Part shown: piece by piece, positions 43,821-56,007 of the stretch
Layout: each line of letters opens with the position of its first letter
Numbering within the stretch: the first letter of the stretch is position 1
NCBI GenBank assembly: GCA_014904985.1
Contig: MU128927.1
Span: 366,511-426,133, forward strand
DNA: 59,623 nucleotides
Origin: Hydnum rufescens UP504
Taxonomy: Eukaryota > Basidiomycota > Agaricomycetes > Cantharellales > Hydnaceae
Direction: 5' to 3'
Made by a program: the position numbers and the translations under genes
The notes under the pieces: model-generated
Told to the model about the DNA's origin: nothing
Seen by the model: only the letters and a program-made list of their open reading frames with translations
The model's database searches: none

Positions 43821-45242
43821 ATGATCCTGCGCTGTCGCTATCCCCCGCGCGCACCATTCGCCTTCCCCATGGTTACTGGGCGTCTTGCTGGGCGAAACCA
43901 ACTCGGACAACACACTCCTTTAACTTATGATCTTTGGAGCGTTCTTCCGGTCGAAATAATTGCATGGATCTTCCTCCTGGTCGTTGAAATCGAACCGAAC
44001 CCTCGCGCGCCTCTTTTCCTATCGCAGACGTGCCGCAGATGGAGGTCTATTGCAATTGAGAACCAGCTACTGTGGCGCCACATCATCATCAATCAGATGG
44101 AGGCAGAATATTACTTGGCCCAACTCTGCGTTTCCCGCTGCTCGTCGTGTGCTATCGACTTCACAATCCAGTCATCGATGCATCTCACCGCCGGTCACGT
44201 ATCACGACTTCTGGACATCATGACTTCCTGTTCGAAACAATTGCGACACGTTACCGTTCACGCTGACCATGTAGCCGTCCATCGCTTCATCCACTGGTTT
44301 GCTCAATGTGATGGAACACCAAACCCTGAAACTCTTTCCATCTCGACCCTCAGAGCCACTGAGAACGAGGAAGAGCTTGAGGTTCCGCCCCACACCGTGG
44401 CCGGTCCGGATTTACATGCTCCAGTGAATATGGCCCTACAAAGCCCATCACTCCTATCGTCTCCCCCCCCCTTCGCCCGTCTCAGGCATCTCAAAATAGG
44501 CAACCAAACCTACCAAAGCCAGCCGAACTTTCGCGGTCTCATCTCGATCCTCTCTCGCTGTCCTGACCTTCAGACGCTTATCCTGCAGGGTCCGTGTGAT
44601 CCGAGGGATATGAATCCATCGCCCGATCCTATCACCTTCCGTTCACTCACTCATCTCGAAATATCGTACCAAACGTCGGCCGCCCAGGTAATCTTCCTCG
44701 GGAATCTGATTCGTGCCCCCTTTCTACAGTCGCTCGCGTTGGCTGAATGGGACGTCGAGGTCTTCGACAGGGTCATTGAACATTTCGGTGTCCATGAGCT
44801 ATATAGCACTGTCACGTCCCTTCGTATATGCGGAATCAATGTGTCGACTCTTACCTTCGGTGCCCCAGCTTTCCTACGATTCTTCAAAGCGATGACGAAT
44901 GTCGAGCACCTCACAATCGAACTGCACGGCATGAATCCAATCTCCGTATCGTGCCTCTCTGATCCCGACCCCGAGGTCCCAGTCCTTCTGCAATCTCTAA
45001 CAGGCCTGAAGGTCTCCGGTGCGCATCGCAATTGTGTCGCCCATCTGGTTACGAAAAGGAAGCAATGGGGCCTTCCCATCCAGGACCTGGTCCTTCAAAA
45101 GAAAACCAACATTGAGACGCCCCATATCCTCCAGGCCATCTATAGCTCTGTTAAAAATGTTAGCTTTATAGAATGGGATGGCGAAGAGAGCACCTGCAGC
45201 GGCAGCGAGGATGGATATGACTCCGATGACGACGAGGGATGA
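43821..45242 (+). CDS. F-box protein, single exon
   Basis: 473 residues without introns or frame breaks. An F-box lies at about residues 38-95: LWSVLPVEIIAWIFLLVVEI, then SQTCRRWRSIAIENQLLWRH, with the LP..I...IF and C..W..IA signature that binds Skp1 in SCF ubiquitin ligases. The remainder has leucine-rich-like segments (LRHLKIGNQ, LQTLILQG, LTHLEISYQ, LRICGINVS) as in the many Agaricomycete F-box proteins, where they probably choose substrates, and ends in an acidic tail (GSEDGYDSDDDEG). The first ATG (43821) and MVTGRLAG (43869) are both possible starts; the F-box is complete with either. Substrate unknown. Confidence 0.85.
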   Translation: MILRCRYPPRAPFAFPMVTGRLAGRNQLGQHTPLTYDLWSVLPVEIIAWIFLLVVEIEPNPRAPLFLSQTCRRWRSIAIENQLLWRHIIINQMEAEYYLAQLCVSRCSSCAIDFTIQSSMHLTAGHVSRLLDIMTSCSKQLRHVTVHADHVAVHRFIHWFAQCDGTPNPETLSISTLRATENEEELEVPPHTVAGPDLHAPVNMALQSPSLLSSPPPFARLRHLKIGNQTYQSQPNFRGLISILSRCPDLQTLILQGPCDPRDMNPSPDPITFRSLTHLEISYQTSAAQVIFLGNLIRAPFLQSLALAEWDVEVFDRVIEHFGVHELYSTVTSLRICGINVSTLTFGAPAFLRFFKAMTNVEHLTIELHGMNPISVSCLSDPDPEVPVLLQSLTGLKVSGAHRNCVAHLVTKRKQWGLPIQDLVLQKKTNIETPHILQAIYSSVKNVSFIEWDGEESTCSGSEDGYDSDDDEG

Positions 45243-45910
45243 CCTCAAGAATGGATGAGTTTGATGCAGAACTGAAGTATACAGTATATAATCCCTCTCT
45301 CGCTGTTGCTTAATTGTTGCTGTGCGTATTTAGTGCATACCAGATAATTGGATGTCACGGGGCTCGAGGATAGTGCAGGCACCTGAATACATGATTTGGA
45401 AGATATGAAATCTGTTATAGGCTTCTCCACCATCAGTTTCTTGATCCGCCACCCCTCCAATGTATGAGTATGTATGGATGATTACGCAATCTAGCCTGCC
45501 CTTCCTTGCTTAGCAACTGGTTCTCAAACATTCCTCTCTATATCGGACTGTGCACCCGGAATCTACGCTGGTAACCCTCGGATACTGGTGGAGCCCGTAT
45601 CGATTTGTCGTGGATGCACACTTTATATACATGGGTAAGTGGGTACAGGGCTGGCCTACTCGTGACTCAACCCCTACATTAATTAGATGAATATATCCTT
45701 CTCCGTAGCCCTGAATGTGTAGAACAGCAAGCATCTAGCGAGAGCGAAATTGGCAGAGCGAGTCACGATCACAGTACATGTACAACGAAGGAGCAGTACG
45801 ATCAAATTATAGAAGCACAGTTATTGGCACGGAATCATCAGTGCTGCATGACGATGACAGAGGGATGGTAGATGTAGAATTAGGGATTCCGTGCCGTGAA
45901 TGTTCGCGAC
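45243..45910. other. Intergenic region between convergent genes
   Basis: Between the F-box stop and the G-alpha stop. Only short unsupported frames are visible; no tRNA-like cloverleaf was noticed by eye. It probably contains both 3' untranslated regions. Confidence 0.5.
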
Positions 45911-48098
45911 TTAGATTAACGAGCTTTTGTGCAGAGCCTTTCGGAGAATCATCTCCCGAACTGCAACGGAGGGCGGTCAATGGAAATGAATGAAACATTC
46001 GCCAAGCAGGACCATACCATTATTGATAATGGAGGATGTACTCTTAGGATCATTCATGGTTGTGAAATGGATATACAGTTCTAAGGCAGATGAAAAGTCG
46101 ATCAAGGTCAGATAAATGACCCACAAGTGCCAGAACGATTTCAACTCACCTCGATCAACGTCCGACAGCTCGCGGAACGCCGCTCCAAACTTGCTCTTAA
46201 AATCTTTAACACAGAAGAACTGTTAGTAGACCACACTGCCTGGAAAGCAAATGAGTAAACATACATTTACACGCGTTCTCCAGGTCATTTGGCTTGTCTC
46301 CGTAAGAAAGCATGTACTTTTTAAGTTGGATGCCAGATCCCAGCTTGGCCTGTAGAAGGTCAACCTGAGACATCACATCTCCATACGTCAGCCAATACCC
46401 AGACTACGGAAAAAAGGGCGAGGGACCTTGTTAAGGAAAAGGACGATATTGACTTTCTGCAAGAGCTTATTGCCGCATATGGCTCGGAACAAAAGCAGCG
46501 AATCCGCGATTCTATTTACACTTGGATCTTCTGATAAGACCTGGTTGAAAGCACTAATAGGAGCTACAATACGGTGGAGGACCGTAAGCACGGCGACGAC
46601 ATTAAGAACGGCAGGCATGCCGGAGAGCCACAACGCACCCAAAAATATGATCGAATCTACGTTGTCAAAGAAACTTGTCCAGACGTGTCGCTACCGGAGA
46701 TACAGAAATCCCGCAGAATGAGTTGACAGCGAAGTCACATGAATCGATAGCTACGAACCTGGTTCCTGGCACCTCCAACGTCGTACACCGTCCAGTTGAT
46801 TCCCTTTTCTGATCCGCGATCCACCCGAAAGACATGTTCTGATGAGCCTGACGGTGAGTAGACATTAGGCGTATTCCGGGGACTTGAGACATGCCAATGA
46901 CACCGAGAGTCTTGAGTCGTGCATTGAGGACGTCCTGATCAGTTGGAAGGTAGTCGCGCTCCATGAGTCGAGAAATGTCATTCAAGAAGCTATTTCAGCA
47001 GGAGTGGCTTGAGGACACAGCCTGAAGCTCAGGTAATTTCACTTACAACCCACTTGAATCTTGCGGCCGAACTCGTCGTTTGGTTAGGATGTTTTGAACG
47101 AGTGGATCATTCCAGAGATCCAACATATCCTGCCTACAGGTTCGCAAGATCCCAACGATATCAGGCTTGTTCACGGGGTGCCCTCCTGATTCCGAGCTCG
47201 TGCTAGCGTTGGGGACATCGATGCTCGAGAGGCTGCCTTTAGACATCTTGGACTTGAGAGTATTTCGCCATCGACTCGCACTAACGAAGACTTCAGCCTT
47301 AGTCCTACCGAGTAGATCGGGTTGATTGGTGCCTAGATGTGTGGCCTCGAAGTCGGACTCGGTAGGGTTCTCTGGGGAGAGGGCACGAATGAGAAGGGTC
47401 TCGACTTGCGTCAACGGAGCAAGGCGCCTGCGGAGCTCGAGCAAACGGGGTGGGAGTGGGTCCGACCGAACGAGAATGGATTGGGCGACTACAAAAAAGG
47501 GGGGATTTAGCATCAGGAACTTGAAAAGAACCATCGGTGGGAAGACCTGAATCTTTTCGCGCCGATGAACCATTGGGAACCGTAGGACCCGTATCATACA
47601 ATGATTCAGAGATGGGGTCTAGTACACTGGAAACATCAAGGGCGGCGGCATGTATCTCATCGAGTGCGGTAAGGATACGTCGACAGAACGAACGAGATTG
47701 AGGTATATGACGGCTCGCCAAGAAATATGTTCCTGGCGCCAGGCCTGGGGCGAATACAGCATCTGGAAATTCTTAATCGTCGTGGACTTGCCAGATTCGG
47801 ACTGGCCTGCGGATTGGCATTGGGGTTTAACGGAATGCCAAGGGACCCAAGGTTCGAAGTGCAGCTCACCAAGCAATAGAATCTTTACATCGCCGTTCTT
47901 TTTTCTCTGGTTGATTTCCTCGCGTTCTAATCGGATCTGTTCATCGATCTTGTCGCTGATAGCTTTTGCATTTGCTCCTTCGCGAAGACGAGCGGCCCGC
48001 TCATCGGGGGTTTCGCCAGGAGGGGGTCGCAGAGCGACGGTGAGGGGATCGAGATTGTCTGGGGGCAGACGATTGGAACGCTGGCGTACCGAGACCAT
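45911..48098 (-). CDS. Heterotrimeric G-protein alpha subunit, ten exons, one frame break
   Basis: Exons (minus): 48098-47870, 47806-47547, 47488-47047, 46989-46895, 46838-46759, 46690-46427, 46364-46265, 46203-46150, 46080-46018, 45960-45911; introns 56-69 nt, phases consistent throughout. About 545 residues. G1 is GQSESGKST; switch I region NARLKTLGVIEHVF; G3 DVGGARNQRHVW; then FNQVLSEDPSVNRI; G4 FLNKVD, split by an intron; G5 region FTTMNDPKST; C-terminus REMILRKALHKSSLI. There is no Gly2, so no N-myristoylation, and no Cys four from the end. A long insert (exon 3) expands the helical domain, as in atypical basidiomycete G-alphas. Intron 4 has a GC donor. A single missing base near 47680 separates LVRSV from RILTALDEIH. 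GTP-dependent signalling at the plasma membrane is inferred from the family; the receptor is unknown. Confidence 0.88.
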
Positions 48099-48769
48099 CT
48101 TTCCGGACAAAGTCACTATGCTCACCAAGAAAATCTGCGTTGTTACGACATCCAACTTTTGGGGCTTTAGGGCAGGGGTGACCGGAGTTTGCCGCGGCAT
48201 GAGCCGGGATGGGGATTCACAATCGCATCAGCTTTTCTTTTTTTTTTTTTGAAGATTATGTACATGCTGCGTATTTAGGTCTTGGCGGGGATGGGGATTG
48301 ATGGATTTAAGCACCAAGGCCCTCGCTAGACGATGCCTGAAAATGAGGTGAAATGAGATAACTGCTGGAACTGCGGAAGCGTATCCGCAGTCTTACTTTC
48401 CGCGTTATACGCTGGGCTGGGGGACACCAATTCCAGCATTTCGCGGTCGCGAACAGCTTCAGCTGCTAAACTCCGGCGTTGAATTGCACTAGTCCATTAA
48501 ATTATACATTCTATGGATTACTATTCCACATCCCTGTGTGTTTTTCCCCATCTTCCTGTGCTGGGATTAGCCTTTGACCCTCCTCTTAACCTCTGCCTTT
48601 CATGGCCTTTCCCCGCAGCGGGCACTACACCGAGCCGTACGTCCCCCGTACCCCGTCCCGCTACTCCTTTTGACCAACATTCTACAGGATTTCACGCCGC
48701 GAGTCCACGCTGTCACACGATTCCGCTGCTTCCTACGGTACAAGCCCGTCCCTTAACCAGCATCCGAGA
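48099..48769. promoter_or_regulatory. Divergent upstream region of G-alpha and tetraspanin
   Basis: 670 bp shared by two genes that run apart. A long T tract lies at about 48236-48250. The region is pyrimidine-rich toward the tetraspanin start, as in many basidiomycete promoters. I see no clear TATA box and cannot place transcription starts. Confidence 0.4.
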
Positions 48770-50326
48770 ATGCCACAAGATTTCTCTTCCTCAGCCCCTC
48801 GCATCACAATGCCCTCGCAGACCAACCTTGCCGACGTCGGCCTCATTCCACCTACCCGACCCTTCGGCGGAAGCCACTCCAACAGATCTTCTGTCCTCAG
48901 TCTTAGCACTTCCGGGGGCTCAAAAGCGGCTGACGTTCCTACAAGTCTGAGTGTAAACTATCTCCCCACCAAATTTTCCCGTCCACACTCCCCCGGCGTA
49001 CATCCCCGCCGAGTACAAAGCAACTCCAAATTACGCAAAGAACCCCTCCCGGGGGGGGCTCGTGGTGGTGGCCGTAATGCGTTTCGCGCGGGCGAAAATC
49101 GCATGCCGGGTGGTGACGATGAGGACTACGATGGCGTCCAAGTATCGAGCTGGTTCGCCGGTGGCAAGGGTCATAAGGCGCGACTGCGCTGGAATCGCTT
49201 CAAGTGGATCCTTTTGGTTACCAACACTGTCGTGCGTGTCGTCGTCTTCGCTGTCTCATCCTGATGACATTGATTCGCCTCCATCCGCATAGTTCACCAT
49301 ATACTCGATGATCGCCTTGATATTTTGTCTATTAACATATCTTAATGTCTGGAACCATGCCGAAGTCGTGCTTGTATCAAATCGCATGGAGCTGAGTAGT
49401 GCGTTGTTGTGCAACTTCACGCTCTCACTATCGAGCTCATCCTCTTTCTGGCAGTATCCATGGCAGCCGCATGTCTTGGAGTCCTGACATCTCTCCTCGG
49501 CTGGGCGGGCATTCTGCTCAATAATCGCTCTTTCCTTGCTGTTTACTCCCTGCTCCTTTGGTGCTGTTTCGGCCTGCTCGTTGCTCCGGGCTACATCACC
49601 TACAAGACTCGGACGTTCAATCTTGAGGGCAAAATCAACAAACAATGGTCCCAAGCGCTCGATCCGACTGAACGTCTTCGCATTCAGAATAAGCTGCAGT
49701 GTTGCGGGTACTACTCTCCCTTTGTTGAAGCCACCGTCAGTCAAACATGTTACTCGCGCTCCCTTCTCCCCGGTTGCAAAGCCGCCGTCCTCACCTTCCA
49801 ACGGTCTACCCTCGAGAGATGGTATACTATCGCTTTTGGGCTTGTCCCTCTGCAACTGGCCACAATGATCGCGGCCTTGCTATGCTCGAATCATGTTACG
49901 TACCGCTTTGGGAAGGGCATGATGCCCAAAGCTTACCGCCTGAGTCCGAGTTCTATGGCCGTCATCATGGAGAATTATGCCAAGTACGTCCTCCAGCGCA
50001 TTCCGACCCGAATCAAACCACTAATTTGCTTCATCCTCTTACAGCCAACTCGCAGAGCAGTATGGGGATGATGTTGCTTCCGAGGTTCTGACGCGTGCGA
50101 AGAACAAGCCTGTTGGCACGACATCCTTTGGCACCTCCACCGCTATCGGATCTTATGGTGCTCCTAGCCACTGGCCGGTGCAACGCAATCAGACTCAACT
50201 CCATCAGGTTACAATAGTCAAAGGACTAGTGGCTTTGCATCATATGGTGGCTCGACATTCCCATTAGGCACTATGAATAGTGCTGGGTACGGTGGGTTTG
50301 CAACTGAGGATGGGAGGCGAACGTAA
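48770..50326 (+). CDS. Tetraspanin, four exons, one frame break near the end
   Basis: Exons 48770-49231, 49293-49395, 49455-49983 and 50045 onward; introns of 61, 59 and 61 nt. A long Ser/Gly/Arg-rich cytosolic N-terminus of about 140 residues is followed by four membrane segments: KWILLVTNTVVFTIYSMIAL, AACLGVLTSLLGWAGILL, FLAVYSLLLWCCFGLLVAPG and WYTIAFGLVPLQLATMIAAL. The large outer loop carries the tetraspanin CCG motif (NKLQCCGYYSPF) and further cysteines (SQTCYSRS, LPGCKA). Just after QLAEQYGDDVASEVL the frame breaks by one base near 50165. The uninterrupted frame stops at 50265-50267. The shifted frame gives a tail with GYNSQRTSGFASYGG and GGFATEDGRRT ending at 50324-50326, which looks more native. 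Tetraspanins organise membrane microdomains; partners are unknown. Confidence 0.85.
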
Positions 50327-51720
50327 GTTGGAGCATAGTTGAAACGTAAAGGTTATTTCCAACGACATTCCTTTTTTTCATTGCACCGCTATCGACTGCT
50401 ATTTGGACATATTCATGGGGTCATTTCTCCTGTTATATACTGGTCGAGTTCTTCCCTTGATCTTCCACTTGGGTCTCCCATCTCCTCATTCGAATGGCTG
50501 GTTGCCAATTTGGTGCGCCTAGCCACCGATGGTGTCTTTTGGGTGTTCTCCACGTAGATCAAGATTAAGATAATCTATGTATATCTTGCACACCTCTTAG
50601 CCGACTAATCGTAATAACCGCGGCGCAGTTCCTAAGGCACAACAATACGTTATATTTGCGATCCCACTGTCCTCGATTGCTATTCTTGCCGTAGAGTATG
50701 TCCAATTTTATACCAAATTGTCCTAGTGATCCCCAGATGGTGCAAATAAATCAAATGCCACACGGCTAGAGCCGATCCTTCAAGTTACTCATCTTCTCGT
50801 GCATGACAAAAGATTGCGGCCCATGAGTACATATGAAACAGACAAACGGCAAGACACCCTAGTATTCGGAGCCGCAATCGCCAAAACTCTGGGCGCCAGT
50901 TTTAAAATATTACTTATTGAATCACATTCCAGCCGGGTCTAATGATATGCTATTGACCATATCAAGCCCATTTGCGATGAATTTCAGGTGCTGAACCATT
51001 CTCTATCCAGTAGTCCTCGATCTGGTGCTTTGGTTAAGAATAGGTTGAGCCGTGACCTGCCGTGCTTTGGGACTCCACATGGCATCGAATCGTGCGCTGA
51101 CTCTCTGTTTTCGAGGAGATTCTGGGTTCTGATTTCCTACTGTGGCTTTCGATCTTCTTGCAACATCCCCTTGGATAATTCAACCGAAGCACGGCATGAA
51201 ATCACTTTTGTTAGTACAGCTAAACACGCGAGGTACCACTACGAATAGTACCCAAAACGAGACTAAAATAGGCCCTCAAATCTCCACGGGCGGCTCGACT
51301 CGACAACACCACACTTGAATGTGTCTGCTCCATTGATGACTTTCTGTCTATATGTGGCACAGATACCTTAATCGGAGGTTCATGGCTGCACTATAGAAAC
51401 CCCTGTGGACGTTATCCTCTGTCTGGCCTCCCGTCTCCCCCGGAAGCCACATTACATTGTCTCTCTGAGGATTTCTTGTTTTCTAGGGCTTGACCGCTCT
51501 CAAATCTTGCCACAAAGCAATGGTCCAAGCCTCGATGAGGCTACTGCTTCAGTACTTGTGCGGTTCTCATTGAGTCTTTTTTTGGTGGCAAGCAATAGGC
51601 TCTTGTGGCCGGAAATGTGGTGCATAGAAAGGGCCACAATGCGTTTGCCACACCCTATCTTGCTATGTTCCTATATCTAACAGCACAGAGACATCCTTCC
51701 CAATCGTCCCCCCAACCCCA
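50327..51720. other. Gene-free 1.4 kb; nothing identified
   Basis: Normal CpG content and several plus-strand frames below 95 codons (for example 50988-51248 and 51405-51680) with no recognisable domain or splice-consistent extension. It may hold the tetraspanin 3' untranslated region and the promoter of the next gene, or a decayed gene. Confidence 0.4.
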
Positions 51721-53071
51721 ATGCGGGGAACACGCGCCCATGTGGGCCGGGATGCTCGGCGCCGGCACAACGATGCCGTGACTGTCAATCGATTACCGGA
51801 CGAACTCATCGTCGAGATATTCAAGCAGGGCTTGTACCAGAGTAATGAGGACACGGAACGTTACTTAGCAATGTTGCTGGCGATCTGTTCTCTCTGGCGT
51901 CAGATCGCCCTCACCACCAAAACTGTCAGTGTTTCCCAATGTTGCACTTCTCCCCTTGGTTTTTGACCATCCTTTCTTAGTTATGGACTTGCATCAGGTA
52001 TCGCTCTCGACGTCGAAGTGAGCGAGGAAATCGTTGCCATGGATATGTTGAAGCAGTATCTTCAAAGAGCCGGCGAACGCACCATTATTGATTTACACCT
52101 CACCGTACGACTTGAAGCGTCCAGAGCAATGACCCAAAATCTCATTTCCGTCATTCTCGAACATATTCATCGCACCCGCACCCTCATCTGTGGCACTAGC
52201 ATCGCTCCATTCATGGATGCCATATTCCCATTGGCCGGGCATTTTCCTTCGCTCGAAATTCTGGATGTTTGTTTGGTCCGCACAGATCTCCGTGCCACGA
52301 AGTTACTCGGACGTAATTGCGTTGCCCCATTGAAGAAACTGACCCTCGACGGGAATTTGGAGATACAATTGACGGACGTGCAGACTGAGCCCCTGATTCG
52401 TCTCGATATTTTTACCCCACCGCGTTGCCCTCACAAGGTTCATCCAGCTCCTTCGTCAGTGCTCTAACCTTGAATCATTGAGCTGCGATATTTCACTTCC
52501 AGAAGTCACTGCCCCAATCCATCTGCCTCGCCTCGCCCGCCTCACCATCGGATCTCCATTCCCTCTTCCGTCGTCCCTCATCTCGGCTCCTCAGCTTCAG
52601 CACCTTCGGATCTTCGACAGGGCTGGGACAAATACTGCTGATGTCGTTCCCGCAAATTTCGAACAACTCCGCTCTGCAGAAATCGTTCATATCTACTCAT
52701 CCCCCGACCACGTCATTCGATTCCTTCGTGCTCATAAGAAACTGGTGGCCGTCACATTAGTCTTCGATCGTGCCCTTCCAATCTTGAAATCGCTCGTCCG
52801 ACGATACGTCCTCGAGCGAGAAGTCCAAGTGCCTCTGGGCCTCCTCCGTCTTCGAACTGAAGTGCGAAATGAACTCGGATCGTGCGAACCGGTCCTTCGC
52901 GAGCTCCTCCAATCGCTTCCGGGGCTACACCTGGACTGGGACATGGAGGACCCCAATTCCGTGCGTGGAATATCCGATTTGATGTCCTCGTTCCCGGGTC
53001 GTGTGAGCAGGAATTGGACTAAGAGAGAATTGGCCATGTACGTACAAGGTCTGCTGAGGCATCAAATGTAG
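51721..53071 (+). CDS. F-box protein with leucine-rich segments, one frame break
   Basis: Exon 1 (51721-51928) encodes the F-box: VNRLPDELIVEIFKQGLYQ, then LLAICSLWRQIALTT. A 69-nt intron (51929-51997) from GTGTTT to CATCAG joins it to SIALDVEVSEEIVAM. Leucine-rich-like units follow (FPSLEILDVCLVRTDLRATK, LKKLTLDGNLEIQLTDV). At about 52426-52430 the frame moves by one base; the second frame then continues LTRFIQLLRQCSNLESLSCD through LPRLARLTIGSPFPLPSSLI to TAG at 53069-53071. Both sides read as one protein of about 425 residues. Probably an SCF substrate adaptor; substrate unknown. Tail-to-tail with PIL1, 222 bp apart. Confidence 0.75.
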
Positions 53072-53293
53072 ATGTTTGGTTCGAGATCTGGAATTCTTCG
53101 ACTCCTGGGAGCTGGCGATGATGTGTTCCCTTGGGGGCGGCATCCGACATCGTACAGGATTAATGGTACAAGTTCTAAGAGTTCTAAGCTTCGAACATTA
53201 CGCAACGCAAATCGAGGTTGATTTAAACAGAGGAATCTACACCTCATACAAGTACATAAGACTAGACAAGAACTGACATGCGAGGACAAAAGA

Positions 53294-56007
53294 TCATTCC
53301 AAATTAGTAGAGAAACGCCCACTTTCATACCCTGCTCCCCTCCCGCTGGTGCTCCTAGGCGCTGAGGATCGCCCATTGGGACGAGGAGGTTCAACGTCCT
53401 TTTCCAGCTCGCGCATGAACTCCTCTTCGTCAGGAATAATCCCAGGGTGTTGAGAGTCCTGATGACTGTCTTGTGGGGGATCTTCGTTCATAACGCGGAG
53501 GACGTGAGAAGGAGCATTGCGCTCTGACACGCTACTGGCAGAAATTGAACGTACACCATGAGGCGGAGCCCCACCTCGTTTGCGTACATGGAGCGGAATT
53601 GTGGGAGTCGAAGACCGTGGGGAAGTTACGTCAGGAAGAGGGGGAGGGGCCAGAAGATCGCTTTCTTCTCCGCCATTGTCCTCAGTGCCAGGAATGATGG
53701 GCGACCGAGGAGGTGGACGGCGAAACGCAGCAGCCGATATCATCCGCGCTCCAACGGGACCGGATGGCGCAGGAGGTAGGCTAGGGGCGGTCGCGTTTTG
53801 TCGGGGTCTGGGAGGTGCGAAAATAGTAGGAGATGGAAGGGGTGGAGCATTGGATGGTACAAATGTTTGGGTTTGAATTGGGGGTATCTGGGTGTGACTT
53901 GAATCTGTCTGTGCTGATGGGATAACTTGAGGTGTTGGTTGCGGAGAAACGGATCGCGGTGATCGTATAATCGAGGAAGGAGGTGGACCAGGGGGTGGAG
54001 AATAGGTCGGAGGTGGATTTTCGGCGTCATTCAGCTGTGTAGGAGGGGTAGGCGTTGTTCCCCGAACGATTGCCTGAAAGGCGAGGGCATCTACTTCTCG
54101 TTCGACTTCTCGGGCGGCCGCGGCATTGGCAGCGGCTTCTTCTTCCCTGTGCGCTGCAGGAGAGGGTTTTGATGGAATCCCAGCTGAAGCGTCTGGTTCG
54201 TGTGGGGATCTCACCGGAGTCTCCGTATCAACAGGATTAATTGGCATAGATGATGTTGCATGGTTGCGAACAAAGAATGCTGAGCCCGGAGGAAATTTAA
54301 GTGCATTGGCCTTAAAGGGGAAAAGTGAAGAACATTACCATTATCCTCGTAGGGATAATTGAACTCTAGGCTCCCCTTTTTACCCCGCCCGGCAGGAGCC
54401 GGCCCTACCGCCGATTCGTCCTGAGAGTCATCGACAGAACGCATATGACGAGAGGTTGCGATGGGTGTAACGGTTTCCCGCCATGTGGTGGTAGGCTCCC
54501 CAGATTCGCAATCCTGGGGGTCTCGGACCAGGGATTCGGATTACTCGTAGATTCGAATTTTGGAGTCAGGTCTCTAGAGTCTGCATTTTGGCGCAAATAT
54601 GAATCGGCGGCCAGGGCATCTGCGATTGTGTCGGTGAAATTAGAATCTGTGGGCTGCGGCGGTGTATCAAGCTTATATGACTGCTCCGCTGCATAATTTA
54701 AGGGCCGAGCCTGGGACCCGTATTGTCCTGGTGACACCTCAAACTCTAGTGTTCCTCTGCGCCCAGCTCTGGCCGGGAAGGTAGAGAACTGGCCGCCACT
54801 ATGACGTGTGGTATCTTCAGTTGGATGGGGGTGATTAGGAAAGGTGGTTGTCTGATACTGGGATGGGACTGGACGATCCGGCGAGGACGAGCTGTGTGGT
54901 CCAGCAGACTCGCCAAATTCGTTCACCGCAGAACCGTATTGTCTCACTCCACCGTGAGCCTCACTGACTTGAGGATACCCACTGAAAGTGCTAGCTTGTT
55001 GGTGTGTGGAATACACGGGAGATGGGGGTCCCCGTGAAGGGATTTCCGTCGTTGACAAACGGGACCCAGCAGGGGGACCAGGGACTTCGTTAAGGCGACG
55101 AGAGGCCTCGGTGGAAAGCCCGGAAGTATTTTGGTAACCAGAATAGTACGTCCGAGGATGTCCAGGCATCGTCGTATCCAAGGGGATCTCCTGGATGATC
55201 CGGAGACCGAATTCCCCGACAACCTGCAACAGATTTGATTATTATTGATCGAGGGAGAGAAGAATCTTCCTCACAGTGGCCTTTTGAGCAGACTCCAACA
55301 ACCCACCAAACTTGAGAGCAAGGAAGTCCTTGCTTGTCTGTCGTTTAAAATCGCCCAATCGTGCCTCTTCGTTCATGATCTCTGTATCAAGGGATCGCAT
55401 CTCCTCGCGAAGGCGGGTCAGGAGATCTGTCTGCTCGTTAATGCTCTTGTTTTCTTGGTTCATCTTAGACAGCTTTCTCTCCGCGGCATCAGCCTTCGAC
55501 CCTACAGTGTCAATGGTGGGGTGAGAGTGTGAGCAACATTAAACGGCGCAACACTCACCAACGCTCTTTCGTTTCTTCTTGATCTCATCTAGCCCCTCTT
55601 CTCGGGTCCTTATGTTCTTCAAATGTGTGCGTATCGTCTGCTCATGGGTGGCATATTCAGAGAGGGCAGCAGAGAATTGCAACAGCATCCCGGAGGAATG
55701 GGTCAGGACATCCTAGCAGATCCAACGGGGGATAAGAGATCTGATTACACGAGGATACTGAGAACGAGCTCACCCCAAGGTCATCTCCTTCACCATGGCC
55801 CCAGATCCTCAAAGCTTCCGCTGCCTTCCCATAATCAGCGGAGAGACGCTGTAAGCTGGATACGACCGATTTCTCCGCAGTTATGAAGTCCTGTAAGAGT
55901 TTGAGGTCTCGGTTCCCAAGAGCTGGGATAATAGTTGTATGAGCAATTTTGGATTGGAGGCCCGACTTCCCTCCAGCCCCTCCAGTAGATTTCAGGGATT
56001 TAAACAT
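53294..56007 (-). CDS. PIL1: Eisosome component PIL1-domain protein, five exons, one frame break
   Basis: Exons 56007-55774, 55712-55559, 55501-55275, 55223-54339 and 54279-53294; introns 51-61 nt. The start MFKSLKSTGG leads into the PIL1/LSP1 BAR-like domain: LQSKIAHTTIIPALGNRDLK, LITAEK-type helix (FITAEKSVVSSLQRLSADYG), GEGDDLGDVLTHSSGML, TREEGLDEIKKKRKSV, LLTRLREEMRSLDTEI, LGDFKRQTSKDFLALKFGGL and VVGEFGLRIIQEIP. This domain coats and bends the plasma membrane into eisosome furrows. The second half is a long Pro/Ser-rich tail with EREVDALAF and RMISAAAFRR, ending GRFSTNLE, as in Agaricomycete homologues. One base is missing in exon 4 near 54450, between PLPPHGG-type sequence and HMRSVDDSQDESAVG. 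ATG 56007 is preferred over an upstream in-frame ATG-less extension because it matches the conserved N-terminus. Confidence 0.88.

Noticed and set aside
45540..45620. tRNA gene between the F-box and G-alpha genes
   Set aside because: Short inverted segments are present but no cloverleaf with a proper T-loop and anticodon stem could be drawn by eye.
47619..48200. G-alpha as a pseudogene because of its internal frameshift
   Set aside because: All other exons, splice sites and G motifs are intact, and four neighbouring genes have the same kind of isolated small break, so an assembly indel is more likely.
51961..51997. Splice acceptor at CTTAG (51980) in the F-box/LRR gene, giving LWTCI
   Set aside because: LWTCI looks attractive for an F-box protein but leads out of frame. 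The CATCAG acceptor at 51997 with donor 51929 gives a continuous frame.
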